Positions 22,937 through 31,696 of a DNA stretch of 64,000 bases are shown one piece after another. Numbering within the stretch: position 1 is the stretch's first letter; the number at the start of each line of letters is the position of its first letter. The notes under the pieces are model-generated. The model made no database searches, was not told where the DNA came from, and saw nothing but the letters and a program-made list of their open reading frames with translations. This DNA is from UBA1479 sp048263775. GTDB lineage: Bacteria; Pseudomonadota; Alphaproteobacteria; Rhodospirillales; Casp-alpha2. The stretch spans positions 248,001 through 312,000 of the forward strand of contig JBLXDU010000003.1 in NCBI GenBank assembly GCA_048263775.1, read 5' to 3'. A program made the translations under genes and the position numbers.

Positions 22937-24757
22937 ATGCCCTCGACACAACCCTTCACAACCCGGCCGGAAATTCTTGGCACCTTCGGTGTGGTCACAT
23001 CGACCCATTGGCTGGCGACCGCCGTCGGCATGGCGATCCTGGAAAAAGGCGGCAATGCCTTCGACGCGGGCGTGGCGACGGGCTTCGCCCTGCAAGTGGT
23101 CGAACCGCACCTGAACGGCCCGGGCGGCGACGTGCCGATCATTACCTATACGGCCAGTGACGAGAAAGTGAACGTGATCTGCGGCCAGGGCGTTTCCGCC
23201 GCCGCCGCGACGATCGAAAAGTACCGCGCCATGGGCCACAAGATCATGCCGGGCACGGGCCACCTGTCCGCCGTGGTGCCGGGGGCGTTCAGCGCCTGGG
23301 CCACCCTGCTTCGCGATTTCGGCACCATGCGCCTGCGCGAGGTACTGGAGCCGGCGATCAACTTCGCATCGGGTGGCTACGCCCTGGTCCCCAACATCTG
23401 CAACACCATCGCGACCATCAAGCCGATGTTCGAAGACGAATGGCATACCTCGCGCGACATCTGGCTGAAGAACGGCCAAGTGCCCCAGGCCGGCACCTTG
23501 TTCAAGAACGAGGTTATGGCCGACATGTACCGCCGGGTGCTGAAGGAAGCCGAAGCCGCCGGCGGCGGCCGCGAGGCGGAAATCAACGCCGCCCACGACG
23601 TCTGGTACAAGGGCTTCGTCGCGGAAGCCATCGACACCTTCATGCGCACGCCGGTCATGGACACCACGGGTGAGCGCCATGCCGGGCTGCTGACGGGCGA
23701 CGACCTGGCAGGCTGGAAAGCCACCATCGAAGCCCCGCTGACTTATGACTATCTGAATTACACCGTGTGCAAGACCGGCCCCTGGGGCCAAGGCCCCGCC
23801 CTGCTGCAGCAGCTTGCCTTGCTCAAGGGCTTCGACCTGTCGTCCATGCCCTTCACCGGACCGGACTTCGTCCATATCGTCACCGAATGCACCAAGCTGG
23901 CCTTTGCCGATCGGGAAAAATTCTACGGCGATCCGGACTTCATCGATATCCCCATGGATGTGCTGCTGTCCGATGCCTACAACGACGCACGCCGGAAACT
24001 CATCACCGACAAGGCGTCGTTGGAACTGCTGCCCGGCGACGTGCCCGGCTTCGGCGCCGACCCGATCCTGCGCATGCCCACGGCGGACGAAATCGGTCAG
24101 CCCAGCGCGCTTGGCATCGGCGAACCGACGGTGGCCCGCTTCGACGACATGGAGGTCGCCCACGACGGCCATACCGCCGGCGATACCTGCCACTTCGACA
24201 TCATCGACAAGGACGGCAACATGATTTCCGCAACGCCGTCCGGCGGCTGGCTGCAGAGCAACCCGGCCATTCCGGGCCTCGGCTTCTGCCTGACCAACCG
24301 GGGCCAGATGTACTGGCTCGATGACAAGAAGCAGGACCGCCTGCAGCCCAAGATGCGGCCTCGGACGACGCTCAGCCCCGGCTTCGCGCTGCGTGACGGC
24401 AAGGCCTGGATGCCCTTCGGCACACCGGGTGGCGATTCCCAGGATCAATGGGCGCTCGGCTACTTCGTGCGCAAGGTCCATTATGGCCTGAACATGCAGG
24501 AAGCCATCGACGCGCCGGCATTCCATACCAAGCATTTCCCGTCGTCGTTCTACCCGCGCCATTGGGTGCCGGGCCATCTGGTCATCGAAGGCCGTTTCCC
24601 GGCCGAGACCCAGAAGGAATTGGTGCGCCGCGGCCACAACCTGGAAGTCGACGACGACTGGTGCATCGGCCGCATGACCGCCGCCTGCAAGGAAGACGGC
24701 CTACTGAAAGCCGCCGCCAATCCGCGCTTCATGCAGGGATACGCCGCCGGGCGCTGA
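22937..24757 (+). CDS. Gamma-glutamyltransferase-like Ntn hydrolase, cytoplasmic type
   Basis: 606 residues of the GGT/Ntn-hydrolase family. The autoprocessing/catalytic threonine is probably T417 in HTAGDTCHFDIIDKDGN. Substrate-loop motifs EPHLNGPGGDVPIITY and FGTPGGDSQDQWALGYF fit the family. No signal peptide is present, unlike classical periplasmic GGT, so it probably acts in the cytoplasm on a gamma-glutamyl amide or a related substrate such as cephalosporin-type or glutamylated amines. It diverges from the TAXI-TRAP operon, which may supply its substrate. ATG 22937 has AAAGG about 11 bases upstream. Confidence 0.8.
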   Translation: MPSTQPFTTRPEILGTFGVVTSTHWLATAVGMAILEKGGNAFDAGVATGFALQVVEPHLNGPGGDVPIITYTASDEKVNVICGQGVSAAAATIEKYRAMGHKIMPGTGHLSAVVPGAFSAWATLLRDFGTMRLREVLEPAINFASGGYALVPNICNTIATIKPMFEDEWHTSRDIWLKNGQVPQAGTLFKNEVMADMYRRVLKEAEAAGGGREAEINAAHDVWYKGFVAEAIDTFMRTPVMDTTGERHAGLLTGDDLAGWKATIEAPLTYDYLNYTVCKTGPWGQGPALLQQLALLKGFDLSSMPFTGPDFVHIVTECTKLAFADREKFYGDPDFIDIPMDVLLSDAYNDARRKLITDKASLELLPGDVPGFGADPILRMPTADEIGQPSALGIGEPTVARFDDMEVAHDGHTAGDTCHFDIIDKDGNMISATPSGGWLQSNPAIPGLGFCLTNRGQMYWLDDKKQDRLQPKMRPRTTLSPGFALRDGKAWMPFGTPGGDSQDQWALGYFVRKVHYGLNMQEAIDAPAFHTKHFPSSFYPRHWVPGHLVIEGRFPAETQKELVRRGHNLEVDDDWCIGRMTAACKEDGLLKAAANPRFMQGYAAGR

Positions 24758-24817
24758 TCCCGACGGCGGCCTGCGCGCCGCGCATACGGCTTGGAATGAG
24801 CAATATCATATGCAAAC

Positions 24818-24832
24818 TGGCATGGATGTTGC
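24818..24832 (+). promoter_or_regulatory. Sigma-54 (-24/-12) promoter for the receiver-Hpt operon
   Basis: TGGCAT-GGATG-TTGC matches the sigma-54 consensus TGGCAC-N5-TTGC with one mismatch, and the GG and GC are exactly 10 bases apart. It lies 45 bases upstream of the receiver start. A sigma-54 activator of the LuxO/NtrC class is encoded at 25803-27269. Confidence 0.7.
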
Positions 24833-24839
24833 GTCCTGA

Positions 24840-24865
24840 CTTTCTGTCATTCCGCAGACAGAAAG
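24840..24865 (+). promoter_or_regulatory. Perfect 9-bp stem-loop in the 5' leader of the receiver gene
   Basis: CTTTCTGTC (24840-24848) and GACAGAAAG (24857-24865) form a perfect stem with an 8-base loop. It lies just after the predicted sigma-54 transcription start and its right arm overlaps the purine-rich GAAAGAAG that could act as ribosome site. It could be an operator or a translation-control hairpin. Confidence 0.5.
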
Positions 24866-24877
24866 AAGTGAACCTGC

Positions 24878-25402
24878 ATGCCGGACATTCAAGGCCTCAC
24901 GGCCTTTCACAAGGAAACGAAGGCTTTGCCGCTCAGCGGCCGTTTCCAAAGTGACGCCGATTTCGAGAATTTGAGCCGCTGGATCGACAGCCGCCTCGCC
25001 GGCAATGATGAAGACGTTTTGGAATGGCATGTGGTGCTTGCGGACGACGATGCATCAAATCGCTTGGTTCTCGGCAGCTTGCTCGAATCCTCAGGCGTCA
25101 CGGTGACGACCGCTGAGAATGGCCGCCTGGCGCTCGACGTCATCGGCGCAAAGCCGGTTGACCTGTTCCTGCTCGACATCAACATGCCGGAAATGGACGG
25201 CCTGCAGACCGCGCGGGCAATTCGCGCCTTGCCAGACGCCAATGCCGACCTGCCGTTGATCGCGATCACCAGCGACGTGTCACCGAAACGCCTTGCCGAA
25301 ATGCGCGATGCCGGGTTTGATGTCTGCATGGAAAAACCCGTGCGCCGAGACACATTGTTCCGTGTCATCCTGGGTACGCTTTCACGCCGCGTCGCGGTCT
25401 GA
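24878..25402 (+). CDS. Single-domain response regulator (receiver)
   Basis: 174 residues. An N-terminal extension of about 50 residues precedes a CheY-like receiver. The acidic pocket is VVLADDDASN, the phosphoacceptor is about D100 in LFLLDINMPEMDG, and the switch residues are IAITSDVS (Thr/Ser) and EKPVR (Lys). There is no output domain. It is followed 13 bases later by an Hpt gene, so it probably hands phosphate to or from that protein. The sigma-54 promoter upstream suggests control by the neighbouring LuxO/NtrC-like activator. Confidence 0.8.
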   Translation: MPDIQGLTAFHKETKALPLSGRFQSDADFENLSRWIDSRLAGNDEDVLEWHVVLADDDASNRLVLGSLLESSGVTVTTAENGRLALDVIGAKPVDLFLLDINMPEMDGLQTARAIRALPDANADLPLIAITSDVSPKRLAEMRDAGFDVCMEKPVRRDTLFRVILGTLSRRVAV

Positions 25403-25415
25403 GCGGCGGATCGAT

Positions 25416-25775
25416 ATGCCCCTCTCAAAACCGATCGACCGCCAGATCCTTATCGCACTTGAAGCCGACACAAGTCGCGAACTTGTCCCTGAACTGATCC
25501 AGGTTTTCACCAAATCCGCCGACAACCGGATTGCCCAGATCACCACCCATTTGGCGGCGGGCGATCTCGCGGGCATCGCCGCCGAAGCCCATGCCCTTAA
25601 AAGCAGTTCCGCAACCTTCGGCGCCGGTGAGGTTCGCCGGTTTTGCGCCGAACTGGAAGCCGCGGGCAAAAGCGGCGATGCCGATGCCGTCGAACGCCTG
25701 GTGGCTGGGCTGACCCTTGCCCTAGATGCAGCGAAGGCGGACCTTGCAGTCTATGTGAAGGACATCTCCGGCTAG
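25416..25775 (+). CDS. Histidine phosphotransfer (Hpt) protein
   Basis: 119 residues, one four-helix Hpt domain. The phosphoaccepting histidine is H59 in AAEAHALKSSSATFGAGEVRRFC, with the typical AHxLKSSS pattern. It shuttles phosphoryl groups between receivers. It resembles LuxU by context: a LuxO-like sigma-54 activator gene converges on it with 27 bases between. It is probably co-transcribed with the receiver gene. Confidence 0.8.
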   Translation: MPLSKPIDRQILIALEADTSRELVPELIQVFTKSADNRIAQITTHLAAGDLAGIAAEAHALKSSSATFGAGEVRRFCAELEAAGKSGDADAVERLVAGLTLALDAAKADLAVYVKDISG

Positions 25776-25802
25776 GCGGCCCGGAGGCATTGGCCCGCCG
25801 GT

Positions 25803-27269
25803 TTATTCGGCGATGTCGCTCCCCCCGCCCTCGGCCTTTTCCTCAGCCTCACGCAGCCGTCGGTATACCGTGGACGGGCTCAACTCCAGAAGTGCCGCCG
25901 CCCGCGACACGTTGCCGTCGCATTGGCTGATCGCAGCATTAATCAGTTCCTGTTCAACCTGCCACAAGGGCCGAATGGCGATGTCGCCCTGCCCGCTTCC
26001 CTTGCCTGCCGATTGGGTCTCGGTCGGTTTCGTCGGTGCCGGCGCGGGCGCGGGCCGGGCCGCTGCGGCTGGTCTCGACTGCCCCGCCCTTGTGCCCAAC
26101 GGCGGCGGCAACATGTCCGCGGTTACGGTCTCGCCATCGTGCAGCACGACGACATTGCGGATCACGTTCTGAAGCTGGCGCACGTTGCCAGGCCAGGAAA
26201 AGCCCGCGATGAGGGCGGCCGCTTCGTCATCGAAGACCTGAAACCCTTTGCCTTCCTCCACCGCGAATTCGGTCAGGAACTTGCCCGCGATATCCAGGAT
26301 ATCGTCACCCCGGTCGCGCAGCGGCGGCAGGTGAATGGGAATGACGTGGAGGCGGAAATACAGATCCTCGCGAAAATTGCCTTCTTCGACCTCTTCCCAA
26401 GGGTCCTTGTTGGTGGCGCAGACGAAGCGGACATCGACCTTTTCCACCGTCGAATTGCCGACCTTCTGAAACCCGCCTGTCTGGATGAAGCGCAGCAGCT
26501 TGACCTGCAACGACAGGTCCATCTCGCAGATTTCATCAAGGAACAGGGTGCCGCCGTCGGCCAGGGTCGCCGCCCCGTCCCGATTGGCATGGGCCCCGGT
26601 GAACGCCCCCTTCACATGACCGAAAATCTCGCTTTCCATCAGTTCCTGAGGAATGGCGCCGCAGTTCAATGCGATGAACGGCTTGTCCGCGCGCGGACTT
26701 TGGCCGTGCACGGCCTCGGCGCAGACTTCCTTACCGGTGCCTGATTCCCCGGTGATGAACACGGTGGCCTTCGATGGCGCCGCCGCATCGACGATACGGT
26801 AGACAGCCTGCATCGGCAGCGATTTGCCGATGAACCCGCAATAGGTATCCCGGTTGAAATCCTTCTTCAGGATTTGGACAATGCCCTTCAGTTCCTGTCG
26901 CTCCAGCGCGTTGCGCAGGGTGAAGATCAGGCGTTCGGCATTGAACGGCTTCATCAGGAAGTCGGCCGCTCCCTCGCGCATGGCGTCCACGGCCATGTTG
27001 ATCGAGCCATGGGCGGTGATGACGACAACCGCCGTGCGGGAATTTTCCTGAGAAATCTTCTTCAGGATTTCCAGGCCGCTCATGTCGGGCAGTTGGACGT
27101 CCAGAACAAGCGCATCAAACGAACCCTCGCCCAACGCTTTCAAGGCATCCTTGCCGGTCTCGGCATGGATGACCTCGTAGGGCTCCGACTTCAGATATTC
27201 TTGGTAAACACGCGCCAGCGGCGGGTCGTCTTCGACCAGAAGCAGGCGCTGTGTCTTGGAACTGGTCAT
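25803..27269 (-). CDS. Sigma-54-dependent response regulator, LuxO/NtrC-like
   Basis: 488 residues. Receiver with phosphoacceptor D57 (LVLDVQLPDMSG) at residues 1-120. AAA+ domain with Walker A GESGTGKEVCAEAVHGQSPR, the sigma-54 contact GAFTGA, Walker B LFLDEICEMD and sensor region FREDLYFRLHVIPIHLPPLRDR. A Pro/Ala-rich linker follows, then a Fis-type HTH (NVSRAAALLELSPSTVYRRL). The Walker A wording is close to LuxO. It likely activates the sigma-54 promoter at 24818 and possibly other distant genes. A -10-like TATAAT lies on this strand at 27316-27311. Confidence 0.9.
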   Translation of the reverse strand: MTSSKTQRLLLVEDDPPLARVYQEYLKSEPYEVIHAETGKDALKALGEGSFDALVLDVQLPDMSGLEILKKISQENSRTAVVVITAHGSINMAVDAMREGAADFLMKPFNAERLIFTLRNALERQELKGIVQILKKDFNRDTYCGFIGKSLPMQAVYRIVDAAAPSKATVFITGESGTGKEVCAEAVHGQSPRADKPFIALNCGAIPQELMESEIFGHVKGAFTGAHANRDGAATLADGGTLFLDEICEMDLSLQVKLLRFIQTGGFQKVGNSTVEKVDVRFVCATNKDPWEEVEEGNFREDLYFRLHVIPIHLPPLRDRGDDILDIAGKFLTEFAVEEGKGFQVFDDEAAALIAGFSWPGNVRQLQNVIRNVVVLHDGETVTADMLPPPLGTRAGQSRPAAAARPAPAPAPTKPTETQSAGKGSGQGDIAIRPLWQVEQELINAAISQCDGNVSRAAALLELSPSTVYRRLREAEEKAEGGGSDIAE

Positions 27270-27310
27270 TGGAACAGAATCCCCATCGGCAACTGATTGT
27301 TCTTTTTTCG

Positions 27311-27316
27311 ATTATA
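27311..27316 (-). promoter_or_regulatory. -10 hexamer for the LuxO-like gene
   Basis: TATAAT read on the minus strand, 41 bases upstream of the ATG at 27269. No good -35 is visible 17 bases further upstream, so activator help may be needed. Confidence 0.4.
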
Positions 27317-27379
27317 AGGCGAAGAACGGCGCCGATGCCATAGGTCGCCGCCGATAACCCATTGCTATACAATAAACAA

Positions 27380-28612
27380 TTAATTGGTCGCTGATTTCGC
27401 CCGCAACGCCATCGCCATGTAGATCGCCACGGCAGAGACAAACACGCCCGACGCCACGAAGGGCGCCACATAACTACCGGTTCCATCGATCAGGACGCCG
27501 AAGATCGGCGGCATCACCGTCACGCCACCAAACATGATGAACTGGGCACCACCGGTGGCATCGCCGATATGGGCCCTCGGGGCGATATCCGCAACCTCCG
27601 ACAGCCACACCCCGTTCCAACCGTAACTGCAAAGCCCCAACGCCAATGATAGAGCGCCGATGGTCCAGCTCGGCCAGGCGGGTGAAATAAACGCGGTCAC
27701 GGTAAACAGGCCACAGACCAGAATGCTGACGCCGATCAAAACGGCCGTCGGCGAGAACACCTGCTTGGCCACGTAGCCCCAGGCCAGGCGCCCGCCGATG
27801 CCGCCGGCCTGCACCAGAGCATAAAAGAAACCGGCGTCGATCAAGGACCAATCCAGGGTATGGATCAGGAACAGGACGTAGAACGACCCTAGGCTGATCT
27901 GCGATCCCGCGAGGGCAAAGCCGACCAGGGACAGGGCGCGCAAGGCCGGATCGCCGAGGACCAACTTCAGCGGCCCCCAAATCTTGATTTTCGGTCGGCC
28001 GCCGTCGCGTCGCCGGTCATGGTCGAAGGTTTCGCGCACCGGTTGAATAGCAAGAGCCACCAGAATCGCCGCCACGGCGAACACCCCGAAGGCCCAGCGC
28101 CAGCCGAACAGCACCGTCAGTGCCGGCAGGGACATGCCGACAATGACACCCGCCACGGGCACGCCCGTCTGTTTGACGGAAAAGATCAAGGGCTGTCTGT
28201 TGTCCGCGCCCAGGCCACGCAGGATTTTCGAACTCGTCGGGTTCAGCGGGCCGTAGCACGATCCCATCAGAAGCGCCGCCACCGGTGCCAACCAGATCTG
28301 CGCGGGAAACAGCATGAGGATTCCCAGGGCCGCGAACAGGCAGCTGACCTGCGACATGCGCAGCGCGCCATACCGGTCCATGAAGCCCCCGGACATCAGG
28401 CCCGTGACTTGCCCCACAAGATAAGCGGTGGCGACATAGACACCGACCAGCGTCGGGTCGACGCCCATTTCCGGGGCGATCACCGGGGCCAGAACAGGCA
28501 CGCCGAACACCGCTGCCGTGCCCACCACCTGCACCGCCCAGGTCGCTGCCAGCCCCCACACGAGACGTTTGCCCGGCGGCATGCTTTCGCCCGCGACAGA
28601 ATTTTCGCTCAT
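27380..28612 (-). CDS. MFS transporter
   Basis: 410 residues with about twelve hydrophobic segments. The MFS loop motif between helices 2 and 3 is GGFMDRYGALRMSQ, and the anion-transporter-like GWRWAFGVFAVAAILVALAIQPVRE follows at mid-protein. It resembles oxalate/formate- and monocarboxylate-type carriers, but no ligand can be assigned. It diverges from the GST gene with only 42 bases between starts, so the two may be co-regulated and the carrier may export or import the substrate of that operon. Confidence 0.85.
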   Translation of the reverse strand: MSENSVAGESMPPGKRLVWGLAATWAVQVVGTAAVFGVPVLAPVIAPEMGVDPTLVGVYVATAYLVGQVTGLMSGGFMDRYGALRMSQVSCLFAALGILMLFPAQIWLAPVAALLMGSCYGPLNPTSSKILRGLGADNRQPLIFSVKQTGVPVAGVIVGMSLPALTVLFGWRWAFGVFAVAAILVALAIQPVRETFDHDRRRDGGRPKIKIWGPLKLVLGDPALRALSLVGFALAGSQISLGSFYVLFLIHTLDWSLIDAGFFYALVQAGGIGGRLAWGYVAKQVFSPTAVLIGVSILVCGLFTVTAFISPAWPSWTIGALSLALGLCSYGWNGVWLSEVADIAPRAHIGDATGGAQFIMFGGVTVMPPIFGVLIDGTGSYVAPFVASGVFVSAVAIYMAMALRAKSATN

Positions 28613-28654
28613 GTGGTACCGTGCTTTCGGATTTAGACCAAGGGAGGATCCAGA

Positions 28655-29275
28655 ATGCTCAGAGTGCTGGGACGTGCCACGTCCGTCAACGTACAAAAAG
28701 TCATGTGGCTGATAGATGAGCTTGGCCTTGAGGCCGAACGCGTCGACGTCGGCGGAAAATACGGCGGCAACCAGGACCCTGCCTACCTTGCCAAAAACCC
28801 CATGGGGTTGATCCCGGTTCTCGAAGACGGCGACTACGTGGTTTGGGAAAGCCAGGCCATCATGCGCTATATCCTGGAAGCCTACGGCGGCGACCCCTGG
28901 CTGCCGACCGACCTGAAGGTGCGCGGTCAGGCCCATCAGTGGATGGACTGGTATCTCACCGTCATGCACCCGCCGATGACCGTGATCTATTTCCAGATGA
29001 TCCGCGCGACGGACGCCAACCGCAATGAAAAGGCCCTGGCCGAAGCCAAGGAAAAAGCCGGCGAATTGTGGACCGTGCTCGACAAGCATCTGGCCGACAA
29101 GCCGTTCCTGACCGGCGACATGCTGAACATGGGCGACATTCCCTGCGGCTGTTCCGCCTACCGCTGGCACACGCTGGTGCCGGAGGGCCCGGACCTGCCG
29201 CACCTGAAGGCTTGGTGGGACCGTCTAAACGTGCGCCCGGCCTACAAGAAAAACGTGATGCTTCCCTTCGAATAA
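28655..29275 (+). CDS. Glutathione S-transferase
   Basis: 206 residues. N-terminal thioredoxin fold MLRVLGRATSVNVQKVMWLIDELGLEAERVDV, with Ser/Asn in the catalytic loop, then NPMGLIPVLEDGDYVVWESQAIMRYILEAYGG binding glutathione. The C-terminal helical domain has FLTGDMLNMGDIPCGCSAYRW. First gene of a three-gene operon with a hydrolase (21 bases later) and a DsbA-fold isomerase. GST plus a DsbA-type (kappa-class GST-like) enzyme suggests glutathione-dependent handling of an electrophilic or aromatic compound. Confidence 0.85.
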   Translation: MLRVLGRATSVNVQKVMWLIDELGLEAERVDVGGKYGGNQDPAYLAKNPMGLIPVLEDGDYVVWESQAIMRYILEAYGGDPWLPTDLKVRGQAHQWMDWYLTVMHPPMTVIYFQMIRATDANRNEKALAEAKEKAGELWTVLDKHLADKPFLTGDMLNMGDIPCGCSAYRWHTLVPEGPDLPHLKAWWDRLNVRPAYKKNVMLPFE

Positions 29276-29296
29276 GAACAAGGCCTTTCCATTACC

Positions 29297-30187
29297 ATGA
29301 CTAAGCAGACCGTCTACCTGGGCATGACCCGGGCCGATCTTGATTTCCAGTACAACAACCGTGAACGCGTCCCCAACCATGCCGAAATCTATGCGGGTTG
29401 GGCGCCGGCCTGCGTCTCCGTGACCAAGGAGTTCGATTGCAAGCTCGACGTCGCCTATGGCGACCACACGCGCGAGAAGCTGGACATCTTCCTGCCGGAC
29501 CGGGCCACCCATGGTGACGGCCCCCACCCCATTCGCCTATTCTTCCACGGCGGATTCTGGATGAGCCGCGACAAGGAGGATTCCCGCTTTGTCGTGCGCG
29601 GCCAGGTCGAGGCCGGAGCCATCGTGATCTCCGCCGAATACGCCCTGATCCCGTCGGTCGACATGACCGAACTGCTGCGCCAGTGCCGGGCCGCCGTGGC
29701 CTGGGCCTGGAACAATGCGGATTCTTTCAACGGCGACCGTGACCGGCTGTTCGTTTCCGGCCATTCGGCGGGCGGACATATCGCGGCCATGCTGCAGGCC
29801 ACCGACTGGACCGAATGGGACCTGCCGGCGGATGCCGTCAAGGGAGCGGCCGCGCTGTCAGGTATCTTCGACCTGACGCCCATGCGCCATTGCTACATCG
29901 ACGACACGCTGCACCTTAGCGAAGATGACGTGCGCCAATATTCGCCGGAGCATTTGCCGCCCCTTGGCGGCGGATCGACCTTGATCGCCGTCGGCGGCGC
30001 GGAAACAGCGGAATTTCTGCGCCAGTCGCAGGCCCTGGCCGCCGCCTGGGCCGGCAAGACGTCAGAGGTCGAATTGATCGAAGTGCCGGACGCCAACCAT
30101 TTCACGATCATGAACCATTACGCGGGACCGGACAGTAACCTGTGCCGCGCCATGGTTCGCCAGATGGGATTGGGAGATGCGTCATGA
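29297..30187 (+). CDS. Alpha/beta hydrolase, kynurenine formamidase-like
   Basis: 296 residues. Oxyanion motif FFHGGFWMSRDK, nucleophile elbow VSGHSAGGHIAAML and a C-terminal catalytic His in DANHFTIMNHY mark an arylformamidase/esterase-type hydrolase. The acid residue is probably in the GGAETAEFLRQ region. No lid or signal peptide is seen, so it is cytoplasmic. It lies between the GST and the DsbA-fold gene, whose ATG overlaps its stop by 4 bases. Confidence 0.8.
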   Translation: MTKQTVYLGMTRADLDFQYNNRERVPNHAEIYAGWAPACVSVTKEFDCKLDVAYGDHTREKLDIFLPDRATHGDGPHPIRLFFHGGFWMSRDKEDSRFVVRGQVEAGAIVISAEYALIPSVDMTELLRQCRAAVAWAWNNADSFNGDRDRLFVSGHSAGGHIAAMLQATDWTEWDLPADAVKGAAALSGIFDLTPMRHCYIDDTLHLSEDDVRQYSPEHLPPLGGGSTLIAVGGAETAEFLRQSQALAAAWAGKTSEVELIEVPDANHFTIMNHYAGPDSNLCRAMVRQMGLGDAS

Positions 30188-30837
30188 CACATTCCGTCGA
30201 CGTCTTCTGGTCTTACCGCAGTCCCTATTGCTATCTGACCCTGGACCGTTTCCGGGACTGGCAGGAAACCTATGACCTGACCGTGGAAATCCGTCCGGTC
30301 TATCCCATGGCCGTGCGCAACCCGGACTTCTTCGCCCAGGTGAACCGCAAGTACCGGACCTATCACACGCCGGATTATCACCGCGTTGGCGAATACCTGG
30401 GCATGCCCGTTCGCAAGCCCGTGCCCGACCCCATCGTCATGGACAACGAAAACTACATTATCGCTCCCGAACAACCGCACATCGGCAAGTTCACGCGTGT
30501 CGGTGCCGCCGCGCAGAAACGCGGCAAGTGCTTCGCCTTCACGGACGCCATGATGCGGATCGTCTGGGACGGCTTGACCGACAATTGGAACACGGACGGT
30601 CACTATACCGCCGCCCTGACCAAGGCAGGCCTGGATGCTGCCGAAATCCTGCGCGAGGAAACGGAAGATCGCGACGGCCTCGAGGCCATCATCGCGGGCA
30701 ACCAAGCCGCCTTCGACGCCTCTGACCATTGGGGGGTGCCCTGCATGGTGTTCGACGGCGAAACCTTCTACGGGCAGGACCGCATGGACATCCTGTTGTG
30801 GCGCATGAAGCAGAAAGGCTTAGCCGCGCGCGGCTAG
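30184..30837 (+). CDS. DsbA-fold 2-hydroxychromene-2-carboxylate isomerase-like protein
   Basis: 217 residues. The N-terminus VDVFWSYRSPYCYLTLDRFRD and the C-terminal HWGVPCMVFDGETFYGQDRMDIL are the typical start and end of the HCCA isomerase/kappa-GST DsbA family. These enzymes use glutathione; HCCA isomerase acts in naphthalene breakdown. The start overlaps the preceding stop (ATGA at 30184), indicating translational coupling. Its end overlaps the convergent PNPOx-like gene by 18 bases. Confidence 0.8.
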   Translation: MTHSVDVFWSYRSPYCYLTLDRFRDWQETYDLTVEIRPVYPMAVRNPDFFAQVNRKYRTYHTPDYHRVGEYLGMPVRKPVPDPIVMDNENYIIAPEQPHIGKFTRVGAAAQKRGKCFAFTDAMMRIVWDGLTDNWNTDGHYTAALTKAGLDAAEILREETEDRDGLEAIIAGNQAAFDASDHWGVPCMVFDGETFYGQDRMDILLWRMKQKGLAARG

Positions 30838-31422
30838 TTCCGCCTCCAACTCCCGGATGCGGTCATACAGCGGCTGCACGGCGCGGGCGACATCGGCTTC
30901 CGTGAAGCGCGGCGTGATGTGTTGCGGACAGTTCACGTCCCAGGCCGTGATTTCGAACAGCACCGCCCGTTCCGACGTACCTTCGGCATAATCCGCGTCG
31001 GTCAGGCGCCGGATCAATTCCGCGTCGTCTTCGACCATGCGCGCCCTGCCCCAGATCTTGATCCGCCGGCGATTGGCGTAATCCATCAGGAACAGGAAGG
31101 CTTTGGGATTGTCCTCCAGGTTGCCCTGGGTGAGGTATTGCCGGTTGCCGGCAAAATCGGCGAAGGCGAGGGTTCTGTCGTCTAGAACTTTGAGAAATCC
31201 CGGCTTGCCGCCCCGATGTTGGATATAGGGCTGACCGTCGGCAGTTGCCGTTGCCATGTAGAAGGAATCACGGGCCGCAATGAAGGCTGCCAAGTCGTCC
31301 GTCACCCGGTCGGCCCAGCCGCCCTTGTCCTCCATCCGCGCGTACCCCTTGCGCGATCCCTTGCGTTCCTGGATCGCCTTCACGGTTTCGGTGAAGGCGA
31401 CGTCACTGGTGGGCTTGGTCAT
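30820..31422 (-). CDS. Pyridoxamine 5'-phosphate oxidase-like flavin-binding protein
   Basis: 200 residues with the split-barrel FMN fold: FIAARDSFYMATATADGQPYIQHRGGKPGFLKVLDDRTLAFADFAGNRQYLTQGNL. Its C-terminus is distinctive (ITAWDVNCPQHITPRF). The PNPOx-family pattern suggests an FMN or F420-type oxidoreductase of unknown substrate, not vitamin B6 synthesis. Its promoter region holds a TetR-type operator (31531-31546) shared with the divergent TetR gene, so it is the likely target of that repressor. Confidence 0.8.
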   Translation of the reverse strand: MTKPTSDVAFTETVKAIQERKGSRKGYARMEDKGGWADRVTDDLAAFIAARDSFYMATATADGQPYIQHRGGKPGFLKVLDDRTLAFADFAGNRQYLTQGNLEDNPKAFLFLMDYANRRRIKIWGRARMVEDDAELIRRLTDADYAEGTSERAVLFEITAWDVNCPQHITPRFTEADVARAVQPLYDRIRELEAELAARG

Positions 31423-31530
31423 CTTGACCTCCGAAAGAAGCAGGACCGGCGAGGACCAAAAAAGGCATAATAGGAGATGAGCATGGAACCCTCATGCAGG
31501 TCTGGAGTTGGTGATCATTTGCTATATTAA

Positions 31531-31546
31531 TAGACAGATCGGTCTA
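31531..31546. promoter_or_regulatory. TetR-type operator, copy 1
   Basis: TAGACAGATCGGTCTA, a near-perfect 16-base palindrome (7 of 8 half-site positions match). It lies 109 bases upstream of the PNPOx-like start and resembles TAGACC-N4-GGTCTA sites bound by NemR/AcuR-type TetR proteins. Confidence 0.7.
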
Positions 31547-31696
31547 TATTGTCAATTTCCGATATCACCTCATAGAAGCCTAAGAGGGTTAATTTACCTA
31601 ATTGATTTAAATGTTGTTTTCTCTGATCGGAAAGCGATTGAAGACCTGGGCGTCAGGATCTCCTTGCAGGAAAACCGACAGTTGAGTACATATATT

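Noticed and set aside
22781..24637. A 618-codon open frame on the minus strand opposite the GGT-like gene
   Set aside because: It is an artefact of high third-position GC in the GGT-like gene. It is rich in Gly, Ala, Arg and His without family motifs, while the plus strand shows a complete Ntn-hydrolase.
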